Positions 1 to 6,322 of a DNA stretch of 16,704 bases are shown one piece after another. Every line of letters begins with the position of its first letter. The stretch's first letter is position 1. Location of the stretch: the NCBI GenBank assembly GCA_019347795.1, contig JAHWKS010000012.1, positions 1-16,704 on the forward strand, written 5' to 3'. Origin of the DNA: Planctomycetota bacterium. Its GTDB lineage: Bacteria > Planctomycetota > Planctomycetia > Pirellulales > Pirellulaceae. The notes below the pieces were generated by a model. That model did no database searches, was not told the DNA's origin, and was given only the letters and a program-made list of their open reading frames with translations. Position numbers and translations under genes: made by a program.

Positions 1-342
1 CCCCTCCAGAATGTTCAGGAAGCCGAGCAGGTTGCTGTCGCAGTAGGCGTGCGGGTTGGTGAGCGAGTACCGCACTCCCGCCTGCGCCGCCAAGTGAATC
101 ACCCGGTCGAACTGCCGCGACGCGAACAGCGACTCCATGCCGACGCGGTCGGCGAGATCGAGCCGCGCGAACTCGAACTGCGACTGCTGCTGCAACTGCG
201 CAAGGCGATCGTGCTTGAGCCGCACGTCGTAGTAGTCGTTCAGGTTGTCCAGCCCGACGACCGCATCCGCCCGCTCCAACAGCCGGCGAGAGACGTGGAA
301 GCCGATGAACCCCGCGGCCCCGGTGACCAAAAACCTCGTCAT
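1..342 (-). CDS. NAD-dependent epimerase, UDP-glucuronate 4-epimerase-like (N-terminal part)
   Basis: Partial gene: the first 114 codons are present and the frame is open to the window edge; family members are about 330 residues. The product begins MTRFLVTGAAGFIGFHVSRR, with the GxxGxxG dinucleotide-binding loop at residues 8-14 of a Rossmann fold typical of extended short-chain dehydrogenases/reductases. 'DNLNDYYDVRLKHDRL' at about residues 31-46 is the segment usually seen in UDP-glucuronate 4-epimerases (CapI/LspL/WbpP group), and 'HLAAQAGVRYS' at about 87-97 is the conserved strand before the active site. The catalytic Ser/Tyr-x-x-x-Lys lies outside the window. The likely role is cytoplasmic interconversion of UDP-GlcA and UDP-GalA (or a related nucleotide sugar) for polysaccharide synthesis. 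No Shine-Dalgarno precedes the ATG at 342; a promoter placed to give a leaderless mRNA does. Family is secure, exact substrate is inferred. Confidence 0.85.
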   Translation of the reverse strand, partial: MTRFLVTGAAGFIGFHVSRRLLERADAVVGLDNLNDYYDVRLKHDRLAQLQQQSQFEFARLDLADRVGMESLFASRQFDRVIHLAAQAGVRYSLTNPHAYCDSNLLGFLNILEG

Positions 343-348
343 GCGGGG

Positions 349-377
349 ACTATAGTGCTCCGGGGCCGCCGCTTCAA
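349..377 (-). promoter_or_regulatory. Predicted sigma70-type promoter giving a leaderless mRNA
   Basis: On the minus strand TTGAAG (372-377; 4 of 6 to consensus) is followed after exactly 17 bases by TATAGT (349-354; 5 of 6). Only six bases, CCCCGC, separate the -10 box from the ATG at 342, so the expected transcription start is the A of the start codon. The lack of any Shine-Dalgarno fits a leaderless message. Inferred from sequence only. Confidence 0.5.
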
Positions 378-413
378 GTTCACTTTGGGGAAAGGGGGCG
401 AGGCGGGAGGCCG

Positions 414-1964
414 CTATTCCGCGCTTTGAATCGGCTCGCTCTCGCGCTGCAGACGGGCTTCCTGGTTGCGGGCGAACTCTCGCACGAATTCCAGCAGGTC
501 GGGATCGTGCAACTCGGGGAGAATCGGCTGCAACTCGCGATTCTTCGCGGCCGCCAGCGAAGCCTCTCCCCGGCGCATGTGGACCGCCAACTGGCCCGCC
601 AGCCCGAAGGCGCGGAAGTGCGTTTCCGTTTCCGGAAGTTGGGCCAGCCGGCGGAAGAGCGTCATCGCGGAGTCGAGCTGATCTTCCTGCAGGTGCAGTT
701 TCGCCAGGCTCCGCCACGCCTGATGCACGTAGTAGGACTCGTTGGGATAGTACTTCTCGACCGCTTGATAAGCGCTGGGCGTATGCACCCAGCGGGCGTG
801 GAACAACTGAGCCTGGGCGCTCTCCAGCTTTTGCACCGGCGGAAGCTGGGCGGGATCGTACTGGAGCAGGTAATCCGGGCGCAAGGCCCACGCCGCGGCG
901 CCGCCGATCATCAGAGCCGCCGCCACCGCCAGCACCCCGGGCGCCGCATATCGGCGATACGAAATCTTCGTCCGCGCGGCCGTCTTCATCAGCGAGTCGA
1001 GCTGCTGCGTCGCCTCCATCCGCGCGCTGGAGAGCGCAGCCAGCTCGGGCGCCGACCAATCATCGAAAGCCGCCGCCCACTCCGCGTCCGACCCCTCCAA
1101 CCGCAGGGCGCGGATGTCGCGCAGGATTTCCCCCGCGTTCTGGTAGCGGTCCTGCGGCGCCTTGCCCAGCATCTTGTGCACGATGCGGCACAAGCCTTCC
1201 GGGGCGTCGGGCCGCAGGTTCTCCAGCCGCTCGGGCGCCTTCTTCAGGTGCTGCACCGCGATCGACAGCGGCGTCTCGCCGTCGAACGGCGGCCGGCCGG
1301 AGAGCATCTGGTAGCAGGTGACGCCGAAGGAATAGATGTCGCTCCGCGGATCGACCTCGTTCCCCTCGATCTGCTCGGGGCTCATGTACAGGGGCGTCCC
1401 CATGGTCACGCCGATCTGCGTCAGGTCCGAAGTCTGGTGGAACACCCGGGCCAGGCCGAAATCGGCCACCTTCACGTCGCCGCCGGGGGAGATGAGGATG
1501 TTCTCGGGCTTGATGTCGCGATGCACGACGCCGCGCTGCCCCGCGCGGTGCAGGCCGGCGGCCACCTGCCGCATCACGTTCACCGCCGCCAGCACGTCCA
1601 GCGGCCCCTTGCGGGCGATGAACAGCTTGAGGTTCTGCCCGGCGACGTACTCCTGCGAGATGAAGTGGACGCCGTCGATGCAGCCGACTTCGTAGATCTG
1701 CACGATGTTCGCGTGCACCAGCGCCGCCGCCGACTGCGCCTCATGGTGGAACCGCCGCAGATAGCCGGGATCCTGGGCCAGGCCGGGGAGCAGCACCTTG
1801 AGCGCCACCTGCCGGCGGAGCGAAACCTGCTCGGCCAGGTAGACTTCGGCCATCCCGCCGCGGCCCAAACGCCGCAGCAGTTGAAAATCGCCCAGCCGGC
1901 GGCCGGCCAGGTTCGGCCCGGCCGCCTCGCCCGCAGCACCCGACGCTCCCGCGCCCTCGTTCAT
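414..1964 (-). CDS. Transmembrane Ser/Thr protein kinase (PknB/Hanks type) with TPR-like outer region
   Basis: 516 residues. The kinase domain spans about residues 27-285: glycine loop LGRGGMAEV (33-41), ATP lysine K56 in VALKV, helix-C glutamate E75, catalytic loop HRDIKPEN (148-155, D149/D150 region), DFG at 168-170, and the activation segment ending GTPLYMSPEQ. All catalytic residues are present, so an active kinase is expected. A linker leads to one membrane helix at about 340-361 (the run from 'APGVLAVAAALMIGG'). The remaining roughly 150 residues would lie outside the cytoplasm and look helical and TPR-like ('AWRSLAKLHLQEDQLDSAM', 'ALAGQLAVH'-like spacing), suggesting a sensor or protein-interaction region. 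The ATG at 1964 is preceded by GAGGGAG four bases away. It has its own predicted promoter. The signal sensed and the targets are unknown; there is no phosphatase or FHA gene next to it. Confidence 0.95.
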   Translation of the reverse strand: MNEGAGASGAAGEAAGPNLAGRRLGDFQLLRRLGRGGMAEVYLAEQVSLRRQVALKVLLPGLAQDPGYLRRFHHEAQSAAALVHANIVQIYEVGCIDGVHFISQEYVAGQNLKLFIARKGPLDVLAAVNVMRQVAAGLHRAGQRGVVHRDIKPENILISPGGDVKVADFGLARVFHQTSDLTQIGVTMGTPLYMSPEQIEGNEVDPRSDIYSFGVTCYQMLSGRPPFDGETPLSIAVQHLKKAPERLENLRPDAPEGLCRIVHKMLGKAPQDRYQNAGEILRDIRALRLEGSDAEWAAAFDDWSAPELAALSSARMEATQQLDSLMKTAARTKISYRRYAAPGVLAVAAALMIGGAAAWALRPDYLLQYDPAQLPPVQKLESAQAQLFHARWVHTPSAYQAVEKYYPNESYYVHQAWRSLAKLHLQEDQLDSAMTLFRRLAQLPETETHFRAFGLAGQLAVHMRRGEASLAAAKNRELQPILPELHDPDLLEFVREFARNQEARLQRESEPIQSAE

Positions 1965-2017
1965 GCGGCTCCCTCATGTTCCCGGAGAAGCAAGCCCTCC
2001 CTGCCGCCCCCCCTAAC

Positions 2018-2046
2018 AATATGGAACGCCAAGAGCCGTTTGACAA
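2018..2046 (-). promoter_or_regulatory. Predicted sigma70-type promoter of the kinase gene
   Basis: On the minus strand TTGTCA (2041-2046; 5 of 6) is followed after 17 bases by CATATT (2018-2023; 4 of 6). The expected start near 2011 gives a leader of about 47 bases that contains a run of seven or eight G residues and then the GAGGGAG ribosome-binding site. A palindrome (2055-2074) lies just upstream of the -35 box. Confidence 0.42.
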
Positions 2047-2054
2047 CGCCGTAC

Positions 2055-2074
2055 AACAGGCGGGTGCGCCTGTT
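2055..2074. repeat. AACAGGCG...CGCCTGTT palindrome, copy 1
   Basis: A perfect 8-bp inverted repeat AACAGGCG / CGCCTGTT with a 4-base loop, preceded by GTAC. A second copy with the same arms, a 3-base loop and a GTAG prefix occurs at 7431-7449. The shared arms and flank argue for a dispersed intergenic repeat family rather than chance. It sits directly upstream of the kinase promoter and could act as an operator, but repeat-family membership is the simpler reading. Confidence 0.6.
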
Positions 2075-2226
2075 CTCGTCCGCCGCGCCGGCGCCCACGT
2101 GCGGATAACCGAATTTCCGGTAACCGCGTCTTCCTATCCGGAACTGCCGAAGCCAAAGCGCTGCTGCATCGCTGGCCGATTCCGACTCCGCGGGTCTTGG
2201 CGGTAATGTGAATCGCCCGCCGGCGC

Positions 2227-2466
2227 CTAGGTGGGGTAGCCGATGTCGCGTAGTTCGTTTTTGGGCTGCTTCAAGGTCGCGTCGGGATTCAGGTCCCGCA
2301 CCAGCTCCTCGGTTAAGCATTGCCGCTCGTAAATCGCCTTCACGGGCGCCATCGGGATGCGGCGCTCGTGGTACCCCCCCGGCCCATTGCCAGTACGGCG
2401 CTCCGGATCGCCGTCCAGCGGAGAGAGGAGCGAGGCCAAACCGTCGGGATCGTCGCCCGGCGGCAA
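2227..2466 (-). CDS. Hypothetical small protein or gene remnant
   Basis: A 79-codon frame that can only start at TTG (2466); the frame is open back to about 2496, where a stop lies, so there is no ATG or GTG. The C-terminal half (RRIPMAPVKAIYERQCLTEE and the following LVRDLNPDATL segment) reads like genuine coding sequence, while the proline/glycine-rich start does not. I do not recognise the family. It follows the secreted-protein gene by 26 bases on the same strand and could be a co-transcribed small gene, or the 3' remnant of a larger one that lost its start. No Shine-Dalgarno supports the TTG. Kept at low confidence because no overlapping gene explains the region. Confidence 0.25.
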   Translation of the reverse strand: MPPGDDPDGLASLLSPLDGDPERRTGNGPGGYHERRIPMAPVKAIYERQCLTEELVRDLNPDATLKQPKNELRDIGYPT

Positions 2467-2492
2467 GGGAGCGGGGACATTTTTCGGATCAA

Positions 2493-3134
2493 TTACTTAA
2501 CGCGTCGGAATGTAAGGATCGAAGATTTCAGCTCCTGAATTCTTTCGGGTGATGCTTTCGACTGCGGCGCCATTGCCGTCACTGCAAAGGAGCCTCTCTC
2601 GTCAATGCCGACGAGATAAAAGGCAATGATGCTTTCGTCGCCAGACACAGGCGCCGTGTATTGTCCGGCGCGAGCCTCCTGCCCTCTGAATTGCCCCTTC
2701 CGGACATCCCCAAACTCAATACCGGGAAGACCTTCTTGTAGTGACTCCTTCATCCCTTCAATTGTCTTATCCAACGCAGCGGAAGATGGCTGAGCGAAAG
2801 GAGTCAGCCCGATGGACAAGTTCTCCGTGCTCGGAAACTCGCCGCCGGGCGTCCAGCCGTATTGATAGACGCCGATCTTTTGCATTTCCGGAGGATTTCG
2901 CCGGTCCGCTTGCTTCAGGTTACTCGGCGGCCTGATGCTTATCCGCGAATCCGAAAACTCATCTCCCAACCGCGCAACCACGCTCTGGTCGGGCGTCCAG
3001 TTTGGCAAGTCGTCTTGGTCTTGTGCAAAAGCAAAAACGTTGCATACGCAGAGCCATACAACGCCGGTTAATGTGATACGCGCGATTGGACAACCGCTTG
3101 GAGTCATGGTTTGCACTTTCGTGGGAGATGTCAC
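2493..3134 (-). CDS. Secreted protein of unknown function, coupled to the upstream membrane protein
   Basis: 213 residues from the GTG at 3134. A hydrophobic segment (ITLTGVVWLCVCNVFAFA) followed by Q-D-Q-D-D is a signal peptide with probable cleavage after AFA, so the mature protein is exported. The mature part alternates polar strands and one helix (about 'SSAALDKTIEGMKESLQEGL') and ends 'RIQELKSSILTFRRV'. This layout resembles PsbP/DUF1795-type small domains, but that is inference from pattern, not a recognised match. Start choice: GTG at 3134 overlaps the TGA of the preceding gene as GTGA and has AGGAAG five bases upstream. An ATG at 3107 is the alternative and would still keep the signal peptide but lacks a ribosome-binding site. 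Partner and function unknown; export and coupling to a membrane protein suggest an envelope role. Confidence 0.7.
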   Translation of the reverse strand: MTSPTKVQTMTPSGCPIARITLTGVVWLCVCNVFAFAQDQDDLPNWTPDQSVVARLGDEFSDSRISIRPPSNLKQADRRNPPEMQKIGVYQYGWTPGGEFPSTENLSIGLTPFAQPSSAALDKTIEGMKESLQEGLPGIEFGDVRKGQFRGQEARAGQYTAPVSGDESIIAFYLVGIDERGSFAVTAMAPQSKASPERIQELKSSILTFRRVK

Positions 3135-3343
3135 GTCGGCTTCCTGGAGAACAGAAGCCACGCCCCGACAGCCCCGAAGAGGGTGACGGGAATCAGCGTT
3201 CCCAGCATGGGTCCGGATGCTTGCGGAGAATCCAGAATGCTTTGCGAGGCGTATTCGCTCCCACTGCTGCCGAAGCGAACAAGGAGAATCGCAACCGCGA
3301 GCAGCGTAAATGCGGCCCCGACAATGCGTTTCGCGATGTACAT
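3131..3343 (-). CDS. Small membrane protein, two predicted helices
   Basis: 70 residues beginning MYIAKRIVGAAFTLLAVAIL. One helix covers about residues 5-23, a polar loop of about 25 residues (FGSSGSEYASQSILDSPQAS) follows, then a second helix at about 46-65 and a basic tail ending SRKPT. No family recognised. A weak purine stretch (GAGAGAAAG) precedes the ATG at 3343. Its stop overlaps the start of the secreted-protein gene (GTGA), a hallmark of translational coupling, so the two products probably act together. It follows the SHD1/WD40 gene by 81 bases with no clear terminator or promoter between, so it may be the second gene of the same transcript. Confidence 0.7.
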   Translation of the reverse strand: MYIAKRIVGAAFTLLAVAILLVRFGSSGSEYASQSILDSPQASGPMLGTLIPVTLFGAVGAWLLFSRKPT

Positions 3344-3424
3344 TGCTTTCTCTCGGACAGCGGCGAATTTGCTACCCGTTCGACGCCCAGGAGGATGGGC
3401 CGATAGGATGTTCGCGCGCTGCTG

Positions 3425-5290
3425 CTACTTCAGCCCGTCGGGCGTGACGCGGGATGAGCCGAGCGTTTGGCCGCCGCCGGGGCCTTGGTTGTCGGCCGGC
3501 TTTTGCAGGAACTTCGGGAGCACCACGCGATCGTAGAAGCCGTAGGCGGGGCCTTGGCTCGCCTTCTGCAGGACGCCGCCCACGTTCTCACCTTTGCGGA
3601 GCGTGATGATGCCGGGAATGTTCGTGCCGCTGGTCTCCCACGCCGGCTTTCCCTGGTAGATGAAGGTGAGCCTGGTGCGATATTCCTGCACCTGGTGATC
3701 GCCGGAACGATGGTAAGACACGGTGCGCTGCTTCGGCCCTTCCACCTTCGCCGCCAGCGTGATTGTGCCGCCGGGACCCACTTTGCAGTTCATCTCCTGC
3801 AGCTTCGCCGTCAGAGATTTCGCCACTTGCTCGCGATGGCTGTCCGGCACGCCCGAGACGTCCAGCGTGACGGCGCTCCCCTCGCGGAAGACGAAAAGGT
3901 CGGGCTGCGTGAGGGCCTTCTGCAGAAGCGACACCGCCTCCGCGTGCGGAACCTTCACCGCCAAGAGCGTTCCCGGCCTGTTGTGCGGCGACTGCGGGAT
4001 AAAGGTGTTGCCCCCCTTAGTTTGCACGTGCCCCACGTCGTGGTATTGCCAGAGCTTGATCTGACTGTCGAGGGCGATCAGGTACTGGTTGTTCGCCAAG
4101 AGGAAGTTCTCATCCGGAAAGTCGATGGCCCCGTGGATGTGGATGCCCGGCGTGTTGAAGTTCCGCTTCAGCTCGCCCGTAGCCGTGTCCCACACGAGGA
4201 TGCGGTCCTGCGCGGTGCAGGCGAGCTGCGTCCCCTCGGGGCTGAAGGCGACGTAGGGCCAGGTGAGCTTAGTGGGCGTCTCGGACAACACCGCGATCTC
4301 CCGTTTCTGCACGTCGAACAGTCCCACCTTCGAGTCGGAAGCGAAGGCGATCCACCGCCGATCTTCGCTGAGCGCGGGCACGGCGCCGCCGACCAACTGG
4401 AAATGGCAGATCGGCGCCGCGGTCCCGACGTTCCAGAGGGCGACCTTGCCGCCGCGGCTGGCGGTGGCGAGCGTCGTAGCGTCGATGAACTCCGCCCACA
4501 TCACGTCGCGATCGGCGCCGCGGGCGTCGTCGTAGGGGGTCCAGATCAGATGCCTGGCGACTTCTTTGCCGCGGATCGACCAGATTTCCAGGCGATCGTG
4601 CTTGCCGAAGCCGAACTCATTCCGCCGCATGACGATATACTGGCCGTTGTCGTGGACGGCCAGCGGGGCCATCTCCCCCTCGGCCGACGCCTCGGCCAGG
4701 ACCCTGCCCGCTTGCAAATCGCACAGCAGAATACGCGACTCACTCTTGAGCGTGTAGCCGAGCACCGCCTTCCGGGCGAGCGGGTTGACGGCCATGCGGC
4801 TGAACTTCTCGAAGAAGTCCTTCTTCTGCGGGAGCGGGACCGACTTTGCCTTGAAGGCGGCGGCCGGCGCCGGCGGCGTGACTTCCCACCCCTGCTGCGC
4901 CGCTTCCATGACCACCGCCTCCGACTGCGACCAATCCACGGTGACGATCTTCGGGCCGCCGCCCGCGGGCGCCGCCGGCTGCGGCGTCTCGGGGACCGAT
5001 TGGAAGGGGCTTTCCTCGACCGGCTGGAACGGACTGGCCGAGCTCATCTTCGCCAGGTAGTCCTGATCGGCCTGGCTGAGCTGCGACACGGCAATGGCCA
5101 CCTTGGCGCCCCCTTCGCGCTCGAGCGTCAGCCGATCGCCGTCACGGGAAACAAGCTTCGCCGTGAGCGAGAATCGCCCGCTGGCGTCGGTCCAGGTGCG
5201 GAACTCCTGCCCCGCCGCCGTCGCGGCCAAGATCACCGCGCCCACTATCGCCGCAAAAGTTTGCTTGGCGGCCGATCGCTGCATCACCAT
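3425..5290 (-). CDS. Exported SHD1-domain and WD40-like propeller protein
   Basis: 621 residues. A signal peptide covers about residues 1-27 (hydrophobic run AIVGAVILAATAAG). The SHD1 domain follows at about 28-84: 'EFRTWTDASGRFSLTAKLVS', then 'VSQLSQADQDYLAKM', the pattern of SLA1 homology domain 1 proteins, greatly expanded in planctomycetes. A proline-rich linker leads to a WD40-like propeller (about 150-440) with blade signatures such as KVALWNVGTA, VAFSPEGTQLACTA, ILVWDTATGEL and IKLWQY. The last ~180 residues form a separate alpha/beta region (from 'AVTLDVSGVPDSHREQ', with a strand-rich stretch around 'TRLTFIYQGKPAWETSG') that I cannot assign. GGGAGAG lies five bases before the ATG at 5290. 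The likely role is a periplasmic or surface scaffold; no enzymatic motif is seen. The SHD1 call is firm, function is inference. Confidence 0.88.
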   Translation of the reverse strand: MVMQRSAAKQTFAAIVGAVILAATAAGQEFRTWTDASGRFSLTAKLVSRDGDRLTLEREGGAKVAIAVSQLSQADQDYLAKMSSASPFQPVEESPFQSVPETPQPAAPAGGGPKIVTVDWSQSEAVVMEAAQQGWEVTPPAPAAAFKAKSVPLPQKKDFFEKFSRMAVNPLARKAVLGYTLKSESRILLCDLQAGRVLAEASAEGEMAPLAVHDNGQYIVMRRNEFGFGKHDRLEIWSIRGKEVARHLIWTPYDDARGADRDVMWAEFIDATTLATASRGGKVALWNVGTAAPICHFQLVGGAVPALSEDRRWIAFASDSKVGLFDVQKREIAVLSETPTKLTWPYVAFSPEGTQLACTAQDRILVWDTATGELKRNFNTPGIHIHGAIDFPDENFLLANNQYLIALDSQIKLWQYHDVGHVQTKGGNTFIPQSPHNRPGTLLAVKVPHAEAVSLLQKALTQPDLFVFREGSAVTLDVSGVPDSHREQVAKSLTAKLQEMNCKVGPGGTITLAAKVEGPKQRTVSYHRSGDHQVQEYRTRLTFIYQGKPAWETSGTNIPGIITLRKGENVGGVLQKASQGPAYGFYDRVVLPKFLQKPADNQGPGGGQTLGSSRVTPDGLK

Positions 5291-5352
5291 GATCGCTCTC
5301 CCAGAATGGAGAAAAGATGAATCCTCACGAAGTCTCTCATCCGATCACGACA

Positions 5353-5380
5353 ATTGTAGAGAAACTTTCCGCGAACGCAA
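5353..5380 (-). promoter_or_regulatory. Predicted promoter of the SHD1/WD40 gene
   Basis: On the minus strand TTGCGT (5375-5380; 3 of 6) and TACAAT (5353-5358; 5 of 6) are separated by 16 bases. Transcription would start near 5346, leaving a leader of about 55 bases ahead of the ATG at 5290. The -10 box is good, the -35 box weak. Confidence 0.38.
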
Positions 5381-5421
5381 GAGCTGCGCGTCGATTTCCG
5401 GGGCCGAATTCGAGACGGGAA

Positions 5422-5481
5422 CACTAATCAACGCTAATGAACACTGATTTCTATTAGTGCCGATAAGCGCAGATTAGCGTT
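5422..5481. repeat. Two interlocked inverted repeats, possible terminator or structured element
   Basis: CACTAAT (5422-5428) pairs with ATTAGTG (5453-5459), and AACGCTAAT (5430-5438) pairs with ATTAGCGTT (5473-5481). The order a-b-a'-b' means the stems either exclude one another or form a pseudoknot. The AT-rich block stands out from the GC-rich surroundings and lies between the stop of the PCMT gene (5519) and the SHD1 promoter. No T-run follows, so an intrinsic terminator is not clear-cut; a dispersed intergenic repeat is equally possible. Confidence 0.45.
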
Positions 5482-5518
5482 CCTCAAGATCGCAAGCGCG
5501 AAGCGTGGGTTTGGCCGC

Positions 5519-6295
5519 TCACTTGCGGTCGGCCTCGCCGGTCATGGGGACGAAGGCGACGGGCGCCACGGTGCGGGTTTCGATTTCGCCTTGGGGGCCT
5601 TTCTCGACCACCGTCAGCTCTTGCCAGTAGTCGCCGACGGGGATCACCAGCCGACCGCCGGGCGCCAACTGATCGATCAGCGGCTGGGGGATGTGGTCGG
5701 GCGCGGCGGCGACGATGATCACGTCGAACGGCGCCTTCTCGGGCCAGCCTTGGTAGCCGTCGCCGTGCCGCACGTGGACGTTGTCGTAGCCCAGTTCCGC
5801 GAGGCGGACGCGGGCCTGCCGGGCCAGCGGCTCGACAATCTCGATGCTGTAAACCTCGCGGCACAGCTCCGCCAGCACTGCCGCCTGGTATCCCGATCCC
5901 GTGCCGACATCCAGCGCCCGGCAGTCCCGCCGCGGCGCCGCCAGCTCGGTCATCAGCGCCACCACATAGGGTTGCGAGATCGTCTGGCCATGGCCGATCG
6001 AAAGAGGCCGATCCTCGTAGGCGCTGTCCTGCAGCCCCTCTGGAACCAGGCGATGCCGGGGGACGCGCCCCATCGCCGCGAGCACGCGCTCATCCTCGAT
6101 CCCGCGCGCGGCAAGCTGCTCCTCAAGCATCCGGCCGCGGGCTTCGGCGAATTGCGACGGCGCCGTCATCCCATTATCCCGTCGATCCTCGACCGCGAGC
6201 GGCCGCGAAGAACCTTCCTCCCCCCGCGAGCATCCCGCGAAGGCGCAACCCAAGATCGCGGCCATCGCCGCGCGCGTCAAGCGAAGAATCGGCAT
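5519..6295 (-). CDS. pcm: Exported protein-L-isoaspartate O-methyltransferase (PCMT family), probable lipoprotein
   Basis: 258 residues. The PCMT domain runs from about residue 48 to 253: 'MLEEQLAARGIEDERVLAAM' and 'VPRHRLVP' are the usual N-terminal signature, 'SIGHGQTISQPY' (99-110) the substrate loop, 'ALDVGTGSGYQAAVLAEL' (127-144) the SAM-binding motif I, and 'PFDVIIVAAAPDHIPQPL' plus 'LAPGGRLVIPVG' the later motifs. PCMT repairs isoaspartyl residues in aged proteins using S-adenosylmethionine. Unusually it carries about 45 extra residues at the front: basic start, hydrophobic run AAMAAILGCAFAGC and then S-R-G, i.e. a signal peptide with a lipobox-like Cys22 (Cys17 is the alternative). 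GAGGAG nine bases before the ATG at 6295 supports this long start; the internal M43, which would give a normal-length enzyme, has no ribosome-binding site. It follows the RlmM-type gene by 27 bases, probably one transcript. Confidence 0.9.
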   Translation of the reverse strand: MPILRLTRAAMAAILGCAFAGCSRGEEGSSRPLAVEDRRDNGMTAPSQFAEARGRMLEEQLAARGIEDERVLAAMGRVPRHRLVPEGLQDSAYEDRPLSIGHGQTISQPYVVALMTELAAPRRDCRALDVGTGSGYQAAVLAELCREVYSIEIVEPLARQARVRLAELGYDNVHVRHGDGYQGWPEKAPFDVIIVAAAPDHIPQPLIDQLAPGGRLVIPVGDYWQELTVVEKGPQGEIETRTVAPVAFVPMTGEADRK

Positions 6296-6322
6296 CGTAG
6301 GAAGCTCCTCACTGCTAGGGTT

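Noticed and set aside
426..2108. A 560-codon rightward open frame
   Set aside because: It is antisense to the Ser/Thr kinase, whose motifs are unmistakable; the frame is open because of high GC and its product is Arg/His/Leu/Gln-rich low-complexity sequence.
2467..2492. GGGAGCGGGGACATTTTT as a possible terminator or mobile-element end
   Set aside because: No hairpin stem precedes the T-run and no second copy is in the window.
3467..5320. A 617-codon rightward open frame
   Set aside because: Antisense shadow of the SHD1/WD40 gene; no domain, signal peptide or ribosome-binding site.
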